Made by a program: the position numbers and the translations under genes. This document shows positions 35,830 through 45,694 of a stretch of DNA of 64,000 nt, one piece after another. The notes under the pieces are model-generated. The model did no database searches. It worked only from the letters and a program-made list of their open reading frames with translations, and had not been told where the DNA came from. The stretch covers positions 93,436-157,435 of the forward strand of contig JAQYVT010000001.1 of the NCBI GenBank assembly GCA_030145345.1, written 5' to 3'. Source of the stretch: Desulfobacterales bacterium. GTDB taxonomy: Bacteria; Desulfobacterota; Desulfobacteria; Desulfobacterales; UBA11574. Each line of letters begins with the position of its first letter. The stretch's first letter is position 1.

Positions 35830-36827
35830 TATTCCTCCAGCAATTTTTTGATTCTCTGCCAGCCGTCTTCCGGGATGTTCGCGCCCACGACCTGGCACAC
35901 TTCGTAACCACAGGCAGATCCAAGTTTACCGCATTTTTCGAGGCCATAACCGTTAACCAGTCCAAAGAGAAAACCAGATGCCCAGAGATCACCGGCTCCG
36001 GTGGTATCCGCAGCAGCACCGCTTCCCATGGCTTCAATTTTTATGATTTTCCCGTCATGGGAAATAAAGCTGCCGCGTTCCCCAACCTTTAGGGCTGCAA
36101 TCTGTGTATTTTCAGATAGGGATCTGACCGCTTTTATTTCGTCCCCGTGGCCGGTAAATGTTTTTGCTTCATCCTCATTGGCAATCAAAATGTCAACAAA
36201 ATCTTTTACAATTTTTTTAAGAAAGGTTTTCGACGTCTCAACAACCGTAAAACTGGCAAGATCCAGGGAGACCAGTGCGCCGGCGGCTTTTGCACCCTTT
36301 AGGGCTGCCATGATCAGATCTTCGTTAAAAAGAAGATACCCTTCAATATGAACAATTGCAGCGTTTTCAAAACAATTTTCAGTAATTTCTTCGGGTTGTG
36401 CTTCTGATGCCGCGCCGAGAAACGTTAACATGGACCGCTGTGCATCGGGTGTGATAATGGACAGCACCCTGCCGGTGGGAGACGGTGATTTAAAAAGGGC
36501 AGGATCGACGTTGCTGTTTTTCAGATCTGTTTCAAACAGACGGGCCATTTCGCCATTACCGCTTTTGCCGACAAAACGAGCCGACCCTCCAAGCCTGCCG
36601 ATGCCGATCACCGTGTTGCACGCCGACCCACCGGGCATGATGGTCGGTTTTTTAGAGGTTTGCGACACGGCCAATTCAATGAACTCTCTGTCGACATATT
36701 TCATTCCACCTTTAACTGCGCGGGTTTTCACTAAAAAATCGTCGTCTTCGTGCGCAAGAATATCGACCAGGGCCGAACCGATACCCACAACCAATCTTTT
36801 CTGCTGATCCTTCTGATTTGTAATCAT
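35829..36827 (-). CDS. PfkB-family (ribokinase-like) kinase, possibly adenosine kinase
   Basis: A 332-residue cytoplasmic kinase. Motif 1 (GGSACNTVIGIGRLGG, near 70) and motif 2 with the catalytic Asp (GAAADTTGAGDLWASGFLFG, near 275) are clear. The overall pattern is closest to adenosine kinase-like members of the family, which occur widely in Desulfobacterota, but substrate cannot be told from sequence. First gene of a unit with the TPR protein. Confidence 0.88.
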   Translation of the reverse strand: MITNQKDQQKRLVVGIGSALVDILAHEDDDFLVKTRAVKGGMKYVDREFIELAVSQTSKKPTIMPGGSACNTVIGIGRLGGSARFVGKSGNGEMARLFETDLKNSNVDPALFKSPSPTGRVLSIITPDAQRSMLTFLGAASEAQPEEITENCFENAAIVHIEGYLLFNEDLIMAALKGAKAAGALVSLDLASFTVVETSKTFLKKIVKDFVDILIANEDEAKTFTGHGDEIKAVRSLSENTQIAALKVGERGSFISHDGKIIKIEAMGSGAAADTTGAGDLWASGFLFGLVNGYGLEKCGKLGSACGYEVCQVVGANIPEDGWQRIKKLLEE

Positions 36828-36910
36828 TATTTTGATTTTCTTACTTTCTGGGCAGCCGATGCCCTTGAGCGTGATAATTCACCATAAAACAGCCCGGATA
36901 ATCCATCCGC

Positions 36911-37342
36911 TTACCATACCAGAGATTGATAGATCCACCCCTTGTCCCCGTCGGCGTGCTGAATGTGAATCCAGCTATTTTTGCGCTGTATGACTTTAAA
37001 CGGAACGCCTTTTTCAACCGTAAACAAAATTGAAAAACTTTGGCCAGGACCCGATCGAATATTGCAATCGTCTTTTTTGGTAATCACGGACGGAATTTTC
37101 CCGACGAGCGATTTGTAGATCCACCCTTTATCGCCTTCAAAATCACGAAAATGATACCATTGTCCCGACTTTTGAAACACATCGACAGGATAGTATTTTT
37201 CCACTTCCCACAAGATCTCATGATTTTTCCCGGGACCTGAACGTATGTTGGCCGTTGACACAGCTACCGCCAGGCGTTCCGCCGAAGCCACGCCGGTAAA
37301 AACGAATAGCAAAAAAAATGTTGTCCATGTATAATTTTTCAT
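36911..37342 (-). CDS. Secreted protein with two bacterial SH3 domains
   Basis: A 143-residue exported protein. A signal peptide ends near residue 21 (GVASAE). Two SH3b repeats follow, about 27-80 (VSTANIRSGPGKNHEILWEV ... DKGWIYKSLV) and about 90-143 (CNIRSGPGQSFSILFTVEKG ... DKGWIYQSLVW). Bacterial SH3 domains bind peptidoglycan, so it probably acts in the periplasm. Lies 16 bp downstream of the radical SAM gene, likely one operon. Confidence 0.88.
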   Translation of the reverse strand: MKNYTWTTFFLLFVFTGVASAERLAVAVSTANIRSGPGKNHEILWEVEKYYPVDVFQKSGQWYHFRDFEGDKGWIYKSLVGKIPSVITKKDDCNIRSGPGQSFSILFTVEKGVPFKVIQRKNSWIHIQHADGDKGWIYQSLVW

Positions 37343-37358
37343 TTGATTCTAAAACGTA

Positions 37359-38294
37359 TTACCGTGCAATAAATCGACGCTCTCGGCTGTCAAGCCTTTC
37401 AATACCTTCTTCTTTAGCTTCCTGTAAAGCCTTTTTATAATCCTTTTGTGACAGATGAACAGACAGCCCCTTTACCTCCCCGGCCCGGCCGCAGGGTCTG
37501 TACTGGGGCATGATGTTGACGTATGTGTTCAATGAAATTTTGCGTGCAATAAATCTCATTATTTCCCGGGTTCCTGCAAGTCCATGGGGCAGGACCAGGT
37601 GTCTGAGCAAGATCCCGCGCCGGGCGATGCCGGCATCATCGGTGATAAGGTCTCCCACTTGCCGGTGCATCTCAATCAGTGCTTTTTGTGCCACCTCGGG
37701 GTAATCTTCGGCGTTGCATGTGGTTTGCGCCACCTCAGGATCCCAAAATTTAAAATCCGGCATATAAATATCGAATACACCTTCGAGCAGTTTCAGCGTT
37801 TCAATGGAATCATACCCTCCGGTGTTGTAAACCAACGGAACTGAAAGACCCTTTCCTATGGCAATTTCCAAAGCCGAGAGGATCTGGGGCACCACATGGG
37901 ACGGGGTAACGAAATTAACGTTGTGGCACCCGCCATTTTGCAAATGAAGCATTATACTTGCAAGCTGATCATTGGATATCTCTTCACCGTGACCCAGGTG
38001 ACTGATGTCATAATTCTGGCAGAAGTTGCACAACAGGTTGCAGTGGGTAAAAAAAATTGTACCGGAGCCATGGCTTCCCACCAAAGGGTCCTCTTCCCCA
38101 AAGTGAGGATTGAAACTGGAGACATAGGCTTTTGGGCCTGTTTTGCATATACCGGTTTCTCCGGCCAGCCGATCGACCTCACATCTTCTGGGACAGAGTG
38201 TGCAAGATTTTAAAATCTCATGCGCCGCTTCAATTTTTCCTGCCAGAGCCCCTTTATTGAAGGTTTCAATAAAGGCGGGTTCAAAATTCGGCAT
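37359..38294 (-). CDS. Radical SAM protein, PflA-like (COG1313)
   Basis: A 311-residue radical SAM enzyme. The SAM-cluster motif CxxxCxxC is in THCNLLCNFCQNYDIS near residue 84-98; an upstream cysteine group CTLCPRRCEVDR ... GICKTG (31-52) may bind another metal or cluster. Such proteins are annotated as pyruvate formate-lyase activating enzyme homologues, but no glycyl radical enzyme is seen nearby and the true substrate is not known. A related architecture occurs in the AmmeMemoRadiSam set; the partners of that set are absent here. Confidence 0.82.
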   Translation of the reverse strand: MPNFEPAFIETFNKGALAGKIEAAHEILKSCTLCPRRCEVDRLAGETGICKTGPKAYVSSFNPHFGEEDPLVGSHGSGTIFFTHCNLLCNFCQNYDISHLGHGEEISNDQLASIMLHLQNGGCHNVNFVTPSHVVPQILSALEIAIGKGLSVPLVYNTGGYDSIETLKLLEGVFDIYMPDFKFWDPEVAQTTCNAEDYPEVAQKALIEMHRQVGDLITDDAGIARRGILLRHLVLPHGLAGTREIMRFIARKISLNTYVNIMPQYRPCGRAGEVKGLSVHLSQKDYKKALQEAKEEGIERLDSRERRFIAR

Positions 38295-38354
38295 ATTACA
38301 TGCCTCCTGTGTTACCCGGAGCGCTTCTTTCGGGTTAAGAAGGGTTCAATGGAT

Positions 38355-40535
38355 TTATGCCCATATTAGTTTTCCCCCCTGATAGACGAAGAAGGCGGCG
38401 GTCCATGCAAGGAGTGTACTATAAGAAATACTGAAAATCATCCATTTCCAGGATGCGGTTTCACGTTTGATGGCGGCCAATGTTGCGAGACACGGCATGT
38501 ACAATAGAACAAAAACCATCATTGCCAGGGCTCCAAGGGGCGTCATATCGGATGATAAGAGTGCATTTTTAAGGGCTTCCGAATCCTCATTTCCATCAGC
38601 AGCATAAAGTATTCCCATGGTACTTACAACGATTTCTTTTGCAACAAAGCCGGTGAGAAGGGCCACGCTTCCGCGCCAGTCGATGCCGAGGGGTTCAAAA
38701 ATCGGCGCGACAACTTTACCGATACGACCCATATAAGATTTTTCAGCATGTTCGGCCTGCATGGCTCTTGCAAGTTTTGCCACAGCAAGATCACGTTTCT
38801 GTGTTAATAACGCTTTTTCCGGTTCATGGCCCGTGGCAATTTCAGTTTGAAAAGATGTTTTGACCCGGTCTATTTCTGAGGCATAATTTATAGAATACGG
38901 CATGTTTCTCGGAAATGCGGAAAGTGCCCATACCACCACCGAGCCCGCGAGGATGATGCCCCCCATCTTTTTTAAAAATATTTTACTCCGATCCCACATG
39001 TGAATCAGGAGGCTTTTTATCATCGGAATTCTGTATGGCGGCAGTTCCATGACGAACGGTGCGTCAACACCTCTCAAGAGGGTTGATCGGAATATACGGC
39101 CGGTGATAATTGAAAGTATAATCCCCAATAGATAGATGCCGAATATTACGGATCCGGCCCGGACCCCAAAGAAAGCACCGGCCAGAATAATGTACACCGG
39201 CAGTCTGGCCGAGCATGACATAAACGGGGTGATGAGAATCGTAAGGATTCGATCTTTCTCACTTTCCAAGGTGCGGCTGGCCATAATGGCCGGAACGTTA
39301 CATCCGAACCCCATGAGCATGGGGATGAACGATTTGCCATGAAGCCCGATAAGATGCATGATTTTGTCCATGAGAAACGCCGCCCTGGACATGTAGCCCG
39401 TATCTTCAAAGAGCGCGATACAGAAGAAAAGAATCAAAATATTCGGCAGGAAAATAATAACACTTCCCACACCCGCAATGACGCCGTTGATGAGAAAATC
39501 CTTAAAAATATTATCCGGAAGCACCTGGGCCAGAGACGTGGAAAAAAGCTTTATAGCGGTGCCGATCCACTCCATTGGATAGACCCCCAATGAAAACGTG
39601 AGTTGGAACATGGCCCAGATAAAGAAAATAAAGATGGGGAACCCCACAAACCGGTTGGTCAGCACAAGATCTACGTTTCGAGATATATCCACACGCTGCC
39701 GGGTAGATGTGGTGAGGACCTCCCGGATGATGCCGGCGATAAATCCGTAGCGCTCGTCGGTCATTACGATTTCCGGCTCGTCATCGAATCGGTCCACGAG
39801 GAAATCCCGCTGCGCCTTTGCTTCTTCAAGAATCCTTCGGCCGTTTTTACCGGTTTTCAGTTGGATGCGCTCTTTTACGATTTTGTCATCTTCAATAAGC
39901 TTTATGGCGGTCCATCGAATGTTGTAAGGAATGGAGCCTTCCGCTTGGCTTTGAATGAAATGTTCCAGTTTGGAAATGGAATCTTCGATGTCCTTGGTGT
40001 ATTTTACTTTACGCTTTATGGGTATCACATAATTGGACTCAGCCAGTTCAATGGCCTTTTCCAGGAGCGTATCGATGCCTTTGTTTTTGTTGCCCACCGT
40101 AAAAACCACCGGAAGGTCCAGAAGTTGAGAGAGTTTTTTCTCGTCGATTTTAATTCCCCGGGTTCGGGCAACATCCGCCATGTTGAGGGCGAACAAGACT
40201 TTGCAGTCAATCTCTCTCAACTGTGTTGCCAGATAAAGACTCCGTTCCAGGTTGGATGCGTCGATGATGTCGATAACAACGTCCGGGCGTTCTTCCAGGA
40301 CAAAATTCCGGGCGACGATCTCTTCTATGGAAAAGGGGGTTAAACTGTATGTCCCGGGAAGATCTATAATTTTTAAATCATATCCGGATTTTTTTATATG
40401 GCCTTCTTTTTTTTCAACAGTGACACCCGGCCAGTTTCCCACTTTCTGCCGGGTACCGGTCATGTTGTTGAATATCGTGGTCTTGCCTGAATTGGGGTTG
40501 CCTGCAAGGGCGATGGAAAGGTGTTTTTGATACAT
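38355..40535 (-). CDS. feoB: Ferrous iron transporter FeoB
   Basis: A 726-residue Fe(II) transporter. The cytoplasmic G domain has G1 GNPNSGKTT (11-19), G3 DLPGTYSL and G4 NMAD; a helical GDI-like region follows to about 270, then the membrane part with two Gate motifs (FCIALFEDTGYMSRAAFLMD and the later GFVAKEIVVSTMG) and about 10 helices. Length is normal. It follows feoA by 10 bp in a Fur-FeoA/feoA/feoB operon headed by a Fur box. Confidence 0.97.
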   Translation of the reverse strand: MYQKHLSIALAGNPNSGKTTIFNNMTGTRQKVGNWPGVTVEKKEGHIKKSGYDLKIIDLPGTYSLTPFSIEEIVARNFVLEERPDVVIDIIDASNLERSLYLATQLREIDCKVLFALNMADVARTRGIKIDEKKLSQLLDLPVVFTVGNKNKGIDTLLEKAIELAESNYVIPIKRKVKYTKDIEDSISKLEHFIQSQAEGSIPYNIRWTAIKLIEDDKIVKERIQLKTGKNGRRILEEAKAQRDFLVDRFDDEPEIVMTDERYGFIAGIIREVLTTSTRQRVDISRNVDLVLTNRFVGFPIFIFFIWAMFQLTFSLGVYPMEWIGTAIKLFSTSLAQVLPDNIFKDFLINGVIAGVGSVIIFLPNILILFFCIALFEDTGYMSRAAFLMDKIMHLIGLHGKSFIPMLMGFGCNVPAIMASRTLESEKDRILTILITPFMSCSARLPVYIILAGAFFGVRAGSVIFGIYLLGIILSIITGRIFRSTLLRGVDAPFVMELPPYRIPMIKSLLIHMWDRSKIFLKKMGGIILAGSVVVWALSAFPRNMPYSINYASEIDRVKTSFQTEIATGHEPEKALLTQKRDLAVAKLARAMQAEHAEKSYMGRIGKVVAPIFEPLGIDWRGSVALLTGFVAKEIVVSTMGILYAADGNEDSEALKNALLSSDMTPLGALAMMVFVLLYMPCLATLAAIKRETASWKWMIFSISYSTLLAWTAAFFVYQGGKLIWA

Positions 40536-40545
40536 TATGGTTTTT

Positions 40546-40773
40546 CTACTTTACGTGTTCGACGGTGATCTGTGCAGCTTCCTGAACCCGAAGGGATACA
40601 TGGTATCCTTTTACAATCAATTCAACAGGATCCTTCAAGGGTGCATATTTTTCTACATAGATCTCTGAACCCTTCAAGATGCCCATTTCAAGTATCCGTC
40701 TTCGGAGGGCGCCGTTCCCGCCCACCCGGACGACTCTTGCGGTCTGTTTTGCTTTCATTTCGCTCAATAACAT
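40546..40773 (-). CDS. feoA: FeoA iron transport accessory protein
   Basis: A 75-residue SH3-like protein that supports FeoB. The ATG at 40773 has GGAG 8 nt upstream; a GTG two codons earlier (40779) lies too near. The core LRRRILEMGILKGSEIYVEKYAPLKDPVELIVKGYHVSLR is typical. A second FeoA-like domain is fused to the regulator encoded just upstream, so the operon has two FeoA modules. Confidence 0.92.
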   Translation of the reverse strand: MLLSEMKAKQTARVVRVGGNGALRRRILEMGILKGSEIYVEKYAPLKDPVELIVKGYHVSLRVQEAAQITVEHVK

Positions 40774-40789
40774 GAACACTTCTCCAAGG

Positions 40790-41470
40790 TTAGCTTCTAA
40801 CGCGTTCTACCAGAATCTTTTTTGCCAGACCCCGCCCAAGGACGTACCGTTGATGGCCCACAGCAATGACCAATTGTCCTTTATCGAGGTTGTTGATGAC
40901 ATCTATTTTGTCTCCGATTCTTAAGCCCATGGACAATAACCGCATATGTGCAGTGGCGCCTCCGGTAAATTCCTTGATTTCAAACCGCTCCCCCTGCTTG
41001 GCATTGACAAGGGGCATGGGTTGTATGTGATCTTTAAGACAATCGGAACAGATACCGTAGATATCCATCTTGTGTTGAAGCATGTGGAAATTATGGGTCG
41101 CGGCAATCTGAACCTGAAGATTTTCGAGCTGTTCGTCTTTGAACTCATAAATATTTCGACATTTTGTACAGATCATATGATCATGATGCTGACCCAAATG
41201 CCGATGTTCATATCGAACTTCTCCATTGTCAAACCTGTTTCTATGGGCAAAACCGAACCGGCACATAAATTTCAGGGTATCTCTGACAAAATCGGACGAA
41301 AATTGATGTCCGCTCTCATTAAGCAGTTGGGTCAGTTCTCCCACCGTTAAGTGACGCTCGTTTTGAAGAAAAACTTCCAGAATCTTGAATCGATCTTCAA
41401 AATCATCGATGTCTTCTTGTTTAAAAAGTTTTTTGAACTGTTCCTTTTCACGGTTATGGATGCGTTTCAT
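40790..41470 (-). CDS. Fur-family regulator fused to a C-terminal FeoA domain
   Basis: A 226-residue fusion. Residues about 1-140 are a Fur-type repressor: winged helix (VGELTQLLNESGHQFSSDFVRDTL), metal-binding HRHLGQHHDHMICTKC, and the second CxxC pair ICSDC near 145, so both structural zinc cysteines pairs are kept. Residues about 150-226 form a FeoA-like SH3 domain (MRLLSMGLRIGDKIDVINNLDKGQLVIAVGHQRYVLGRGLA). It heads the feo operon behind a Fur box and probably controls it in response to Fe(II). An in-frame ATG at 41503 is an alternative start; 41470 is closer to the usual Fur N-terminus. Confidence 0.88.
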   Translation of the reverse strand: MKRIHNREKEQFKKLFKQEDIDDFEDRFKILEVFLQNERHLTVGELTQLLNESGHQFSSDFVRDTLKFMCRFGFAHRNRFDNGEVRYEHRHLGQHHDHMICTKCRNIYEFKDEQLENLQVQIAATHNFHMLQHKMDIYGICSDCLKDHIQPMPLVNAKQGERFEIKEFTGGATAHMRLLSMGLRIGDKIDVINNLDKGQLVIAVGHQRYVLGRGLAKKILVERVRS

Positions 41471-41516
41471 ATAAATTCCCCGGCGAAACAATGTGCCCGC
41501 CATTTTTTAACCTTAT

Positions 41517-41531
41517 TGAGAATGATTTTCC
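41517..41531. promoter_or_regulatory. Fur box upstream of the feo operon
   Basis: TGAGAATGATTTTCC fits the 7-1-7 Fur consensus TGATAAT-N-ATTATCA at 11 of 14 arm positions. It lies 46 bp upstream of the chosen start of the Fur-FeoA gene, consistent with autorepression of the operon in iron-replete cells. Confidence 0.65.
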
Positions 41532-41682
41532 ACTGTAATGCTTGATAGGGACGTTGTCAATAAAGCAACTATCCGGAAAAGAAACACATATCCTAATGGC
41601 CGATCAATATGTTTTATTAAAATATCTCCAATTTCGACGATCCTTCAAAGGGGATAAAAAAATTCCCCGACGGCCCCAAAGG

Positions 41683-44502
41683 TCAATGCCGTGTCAGGCT
41701 GCCATAAATACGTAATAGTTTGTCGGGAAGCTCGCGAACATCCGATATAACATTGTGATGAACGTTTCCGTAAAGATCATCCAGCTTGGGGTCTCCGGCA
41801 AAATGGATGGTGATGGCATGGGTAAATATATTTTTCGAACGGCCTTCGAATATGGCTTTCCGTGTATCTTCAATGGCATAATGATGTTTGTAGTCAACAT
41901 CGTTTGGAAACCCGTCACCCAAGATAATCAGCAAGCGAACTTTTGAAGGGATCTTTTCAAGTTGACGATACGCGTGGCGGATCGCTGCTCCCATTCTGGT
42001 ATTTCGCTGAGGAGCCATGGCATTGATGCGGCATTTGACCCCGTCATTCATATTTTCTTCAAAGTCCTTTATCCGAATGTAGTCAACCCCCAGACGACCG
42101 GTACTGGAAAAACCGGCAATGGCAAATGCATCCCCCACAACCTGAAGTGCTTCACAAAAAAGTACAATCGCCTCTTTTTCAACGTCGAGAACGGTTGCTT
42201 TCGAGTTGTAAATCGCATGGGATGTGGAGCGAGAAAGATCGACCAGCAACAGAACCGCCACGTCTCTGGTCTGTTTTAGGCGCTTGATATAGAGCTTGTC
42301 GGAGGGCGTTTTCCCAGCTTTTTTGTCCATGACAAAGTCTAAAAGCGCCCGGTAGTCGAATTCATCACCTTCCACCCACTGCCGCAACCGTATCAGCCCT
42401 TCCGGCTTTAACAGCTCAAAAGCATAGCGAATACTTTCGACCAGTCCCTGATGCCGTTTCAGGGTGCGGATGTAAAAATCACCCTTGAATTCCGGAATAA
42501 ATCGGTCCAGGATCCTCACGTGGGCTGAAAGATAATCGTTAAGGTTGCAGTCCCACTCTTTGTACCAAAAAACAGGTCCGACAAGGCCATCGTTGATCAG
42601 GGGCGTGATGGCGGTGCCGCCCAGTAATTGGACAAGATCCAGCCATGACAGATCCACGGGTGTTTCAGATGGCCGCAACCCGGATCCACCGGTATTTTGA
42701 TCACGGCGTATGATCGATTTTATATCCTCATGGGAAACAGCGCCGTTCTTGGCGATCAATTGCCGACGGATATCCGATTTATAAACCTTAAGCCTTTGGT
42801 TATCCAGTTGAACTTTCAGCTTGGCCGCAATTTGTTCAAAATTGCGGTAGGTGGAAAAGAAAAGATCCGGTCGTAACCTTCGGCCAAACGGTATGGGCAT
42901 GGATTCGTAAAATTTTTCGTAATTTTTGGATCTTTCATGTGGTTTTAATCGTCTCTCAATGTCTGCATAGGTCTCGTTCACCAGCACGGCACATATTTCA
43001 ACCGATGGATCTTTTTTTATTTTTCTGTTGAAAAGATCCACCATGTTTTCGGCCGGACGTTTTATTCCTTCGGCGCTTTCGAAATTCTCTTCAACAGAAA
43101 TACCCAGTGCAATCCACAGATACATTAAAAATAAGAATCCGGCCGGTTGATTTTCTTTTAATATTCGAGCTGCGTTATCCTGCAGCATCGGCATTGTCTG
43201 CCGGATAAGGCCCGGGTAGTGTCTGTTGAGCAATACCCGTGTGCGGCCATGCTCAAAAATGGTAAACAGGTCCATTGCCAGGGCCGGAACCGGAAATGCT
43301 GAAAAAAAGCGCTCCATATCGGAGAGCCCCCCCCGGGTTTGGATTGTTGATTTTTGATTTTCCCTGGAATCGAATCCAAAATCACGGGCCGTTAATTTCC
43401 CAATCCCCTGGCATCTTTCCATGGCTTTTTCCAGGTCAAAGTCAAAGGTATTAAACTCATAAAGTCCGGCTTCAAGCCTCACAAGACATTTATACAGTTT
43501 AATGTTTTCCGATTTTTGATTAAATTCAGCGAGTTCGTCGGGCAGATAGATGAATTTTCCGTCTGAACAGACAAAAATCTTTTCGCCGTTATCTGTTATG
43601 GAGGACCTGGAAAGAGAAGACAGCGGCCTTACGGAAATGGAAAGACCCGTCCGTGCACAAAGATAGCCGTTTAATTGGTTTTGAACTTCAGATAGCGGGA
43701 CGGCCACCTGCAAATCCGAATAGGTATCGATACCCAGTTTCGACTCCAGCGACAAAAATTTTGCTGCAAGCTTTGGGTTGTGCCTTAATTTGTCCAAGGC
43801 CTGGGATACAAATCTGTCTAAAGCATCTTTGGAGAGCAGATACAGTCCTTTTTCCAGACCGTCCAAAAAGGCGTCGGCCAGGTGAAAATCGGCCGTTATA
43901 ATTCGTCGCAGTTGTTCGATTTGCCAGATCCGTTTTGAAGGAGAAAAGGCGAGTACGGCGTTCGGCAGGATACGGGCAAAATGCTGACTCTGAACATACG
44001 ACATGTCTCCGGCAAAAGCGTCGCCCAACAGATCAATATAAACGGATGCAGATTCAATGTCTTTTTTATTTAAGAGCTCCGACAGTGCTTTTAGGGGATC
44101 TTGCAGGGTATAGGTTCCCTTGATTAGCATGATCTCAAGGGTTTGCAGAAAACGTTTTAAAAACCGGGCGTCGCCGTGTTTTAATACCGGTACGAGATGC
44201 TCCGCCATGATCCGTCCCAGAGTCGGGCCCTGTTTTCCGAATTTGCGCACCAGATTTCGGTAACATTCAATTTTTTGCGGACTCGCCCCACCGATCAGAT
44301 CCGCAAAACTAACGGCGAGGGTCCGACCGAAGGAAATCTCGAGGGACAGACCCCACAATGCCTCTTCCACCAGCATTTTAACGGGTTGATCAGAAACCGT
44401 GCGTTCCTTCTGCTCCAAAACGGCCCGAACCCGTTCCGCAATGTTCGGATCTGCCAAAGCAAGCGGTTCGAGGGAATCGGTTTTTTGGTTTTTAAATCTC
44501 AT
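41683..44502 (-). CDS. NorD/CbbO-like VWA domain protein
   Basis: A 939-residue protein. The C-terminal 190 residues form a von Willebrand A domain with the metal-ion site DLSRSTS (DxSxS) near 760, a downstream conserved Thr in RNTRMGAAIRHAY and ILGDGFPND. The long N-terminal region is helical and HEAT-like and has no enzyme motif. NorD and CbbO work with the AAA+ partner NorQ/CbbQ to insert metal into or reactivate nitric oxide reductase or Rubisco; neither client is in the window. The AAA+ gene lies 50 bp upstream on the same strand. Longer than typical NorD (about 600-650). Confidence 0.85.
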   Translation of the reverse strand: MRFKNQKTDSLEPLALADPNIAERVRAVLEQKERTVSDQPVKMLVEEALWGLSLEISFGRTLAVSFADLIGGASPQKIECYRNLVRKFGKQGPTLGRIMAEHLVPVLKHGDARFLKRFLQTLEIMLIKGTYTLQDPLKALSELLNKKDIESASVYIDLLGDAFAGDMSYVQSQHFARILPNAVLAFSPSKRIWQIEQLRRIITADFHLADAFLDGLEKGLYLLSKDALDRFVSQALDKLRHNPKLAAKFLSLESKLGIDTYSDLQVAVPLSEVQNQLNGYLCARTGLSISVRPLSSLSRSSITDNGEKIFVCSDGKFIYLPDELAEFNQKSENIKLYKCLVRLEAGLYEFNTFDFDLEKAMERCQGIGKLTARDFGFDSRENQKSTIQTRGGLSDMERFFSAFPVPALAMDLFTIFEHGRTRVLLNRHYPGLIRQTMPMLQDNAARILKENQPAGFLFLMYLWIALGISVEENFESAEGIKRPAENMVDLFNRKIKKDPSVEICAVLVNETYADIERRLKPHERSKNYEKFYESMPIPFGRRLRPDLFFSTYRNFEQIAAKLKVQLDNQRLKVYKSDIRRQLIAKNGAVSHEDIKSIIRRDQNTGGSGLRPSETPVDLSWLDLVQLLGGTAITPLINDGLVGPVFWYKEWDCNLNDYLSAHVRILDRFIPEFKGDFYIRTLKRHQGLVESIRYAFELLKPEGLIRLRQWVEGDEFDYRALLDFVMDKKAGKTPSDKLYIKRLKQTRDVAVLLLVDLSRSTSHAIYNSKATVLDVEKEAIVLFCEALQVVGDAFAIAGFSSTGRLGVDYIRIKDFEENMNDGVKCRINAMAPQRNTRMGAAIRHAYRQLEKIPSKVRLLIILGDGFPNDVDYKHHYAIEDTRKAIFEGRSKNIFTHAITIHFAGDPKLDDLYGNVHHNVISDVRELPDKLLRIYGSLTRH

Positions 44503-44552
44503 TTCATACGATTAAACCCATTGAGGGACGTCGAGGGCGCACCAAAATTGCG

Positions 44553-45368
44553 TTAAAATATATCCTCAACGAGATCGTTAAGGGTTTCCTGGAGCCGGGC
44601 GTCGTCGGTCAGCGGGAAGCAAATGGCACTCCGACAGGCTTCGTGCACGGGGATGCCCCGTCCGATGATCTGGGCCGCATATATCAAAAGCCGGGTACTT
44701 GCCCCTTCGGTCAGACCGTGCTCTCTAATGTTTCTTATTTTTCCGGCCAGCGTTACCAGTTTCAAGGCGGTTTCCATGTCGATGTCCCCTTCGTGGGAGA
44801 CAATTTCAGCCTCTTTTTGGGCTTCGGGATAATCGAACTCGAGGGAAATAAACCGCTGGCGCGTGCTTTGCTTGAGGTCTTTCAGAACGGATTGATACCC
44901 TGGATTATAGGAAATCACCACCATAAAGTCCGGATGTGCCGGGACGATCTCTCCTTTTTTATCGATGGAGAGGGTTCTCCGGTTGTCGGTGAGGGGATGG
45001 ATGACCACCGTGGTGTCTTTGCGGGCTTCAACGATTTCGTCCAGATAACAGATGGCCCCCACGCGAACCGCCCGGGTTAACGGCCCATCCACCCATACGG
45101 TTTCATCCTTTTTTAAAAGGTAACGTCCCAGAAGATCCGATGCAAACAGATCTTCATGACAGGCAACGGTAATCAGCGGCCGCTTTAACCGATATGACAT
45201 ATACTCTACAAATCGGGTCTTGCCGCACCCGGTGGGACCTTTCAGCATCACCGGAATTCTAGCGGCAAAAGCAGCCTCAAACAGTTTAATCTCATCTCCC
45301 GCACTCAGATAATACGGTTTTTTTTGAATTAAATGTCCCATGGTCTCAGGTGAATTTTGGGATGACAT
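44553..45368 (-). CDS. NorQ/CbbQ-type AAA+ ATPase (MoxR group)
   Basis: A 271-residue AAA+ ATPase. The start at 45368 is chosen because GGAGG lies 10 nt upstream and it gives the usual family length; a longer frame reaches 45488 through a TTG with no ribosome binding site. Motifs: the family opening [18 protein letters not shown], Walker A GPTGCGKT, the [18 protein letters not shown] pore-loop region, Walker [12 protein letters not shown] and sensor SYNPGYQS. Works with the VWA protein encoded next to it as a metalloenzyme activation or remodelling pair. Confidence 0.9.
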   Translation of the reverse strand: MSSQNSPETMGHLIQKKPYYLSAGDEIKLFEAAFAARIPVMLKGPTGCGKTRFVEYMSYRLKRPLITVACHEDLFASDLLGRYLLKKDETVWVDGPLTRAVRVGAICYLDEIVEARKDTTVVIHPLTDNRRTLSIDKKGEIVPAHPDFMVVISYNPGYQSVLKDLKQSTRQRFISLEFDYPEAQKEAEIVSHEGDIDMETALKLVTLAGKIRNIREHGLTEGASTRLLIYAAQIIGRGIPVHEACRSAICFPLTDDARLQETLNDLVEDIF

Positions 45369-45694
45369 GGATGCCACACCTCCAAAAAGTGCTTCGCTTT
45401 TTTTGCTTGGATGAATCGGGCCAATGTCGATGGCGTTCTGGAAAACAACCGACATCTCGTATATCTCATTTATCTTCATATTTTTCAAGCACGGGAATCC
45501 ATCGATTTAAGATACCCCGTTAACATTCTGGAGCCCCCTAAACCACCGGTTGTCAGATGGTGTGTTTTGGAATATTTTTGGAGAAAAAGAAGAGCTGTTG
45601 GGTTCCAAGGGTGACATCTGGGAGGGTGATGAGCATCTGAAGAAGGAGAAGAACCGATGAACCTCGCTAAAACAGGAGTAATTGCGTGTGTATT
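45369..45694. other. Intergenic region, no supported gene
   Basis: Open frames here are antisense or lack ribosome binding sites. No hairpin with a T-run was seen. It separates the NorQ-like gene from the small orphan frame at 45695-46051. Confidence 0.35.

Noticed and set aside
39603..40343. 246-codon plus-strand frame opposite feoB
   Set aside because: Antisense shadow; no domain and no ribosome binding site.
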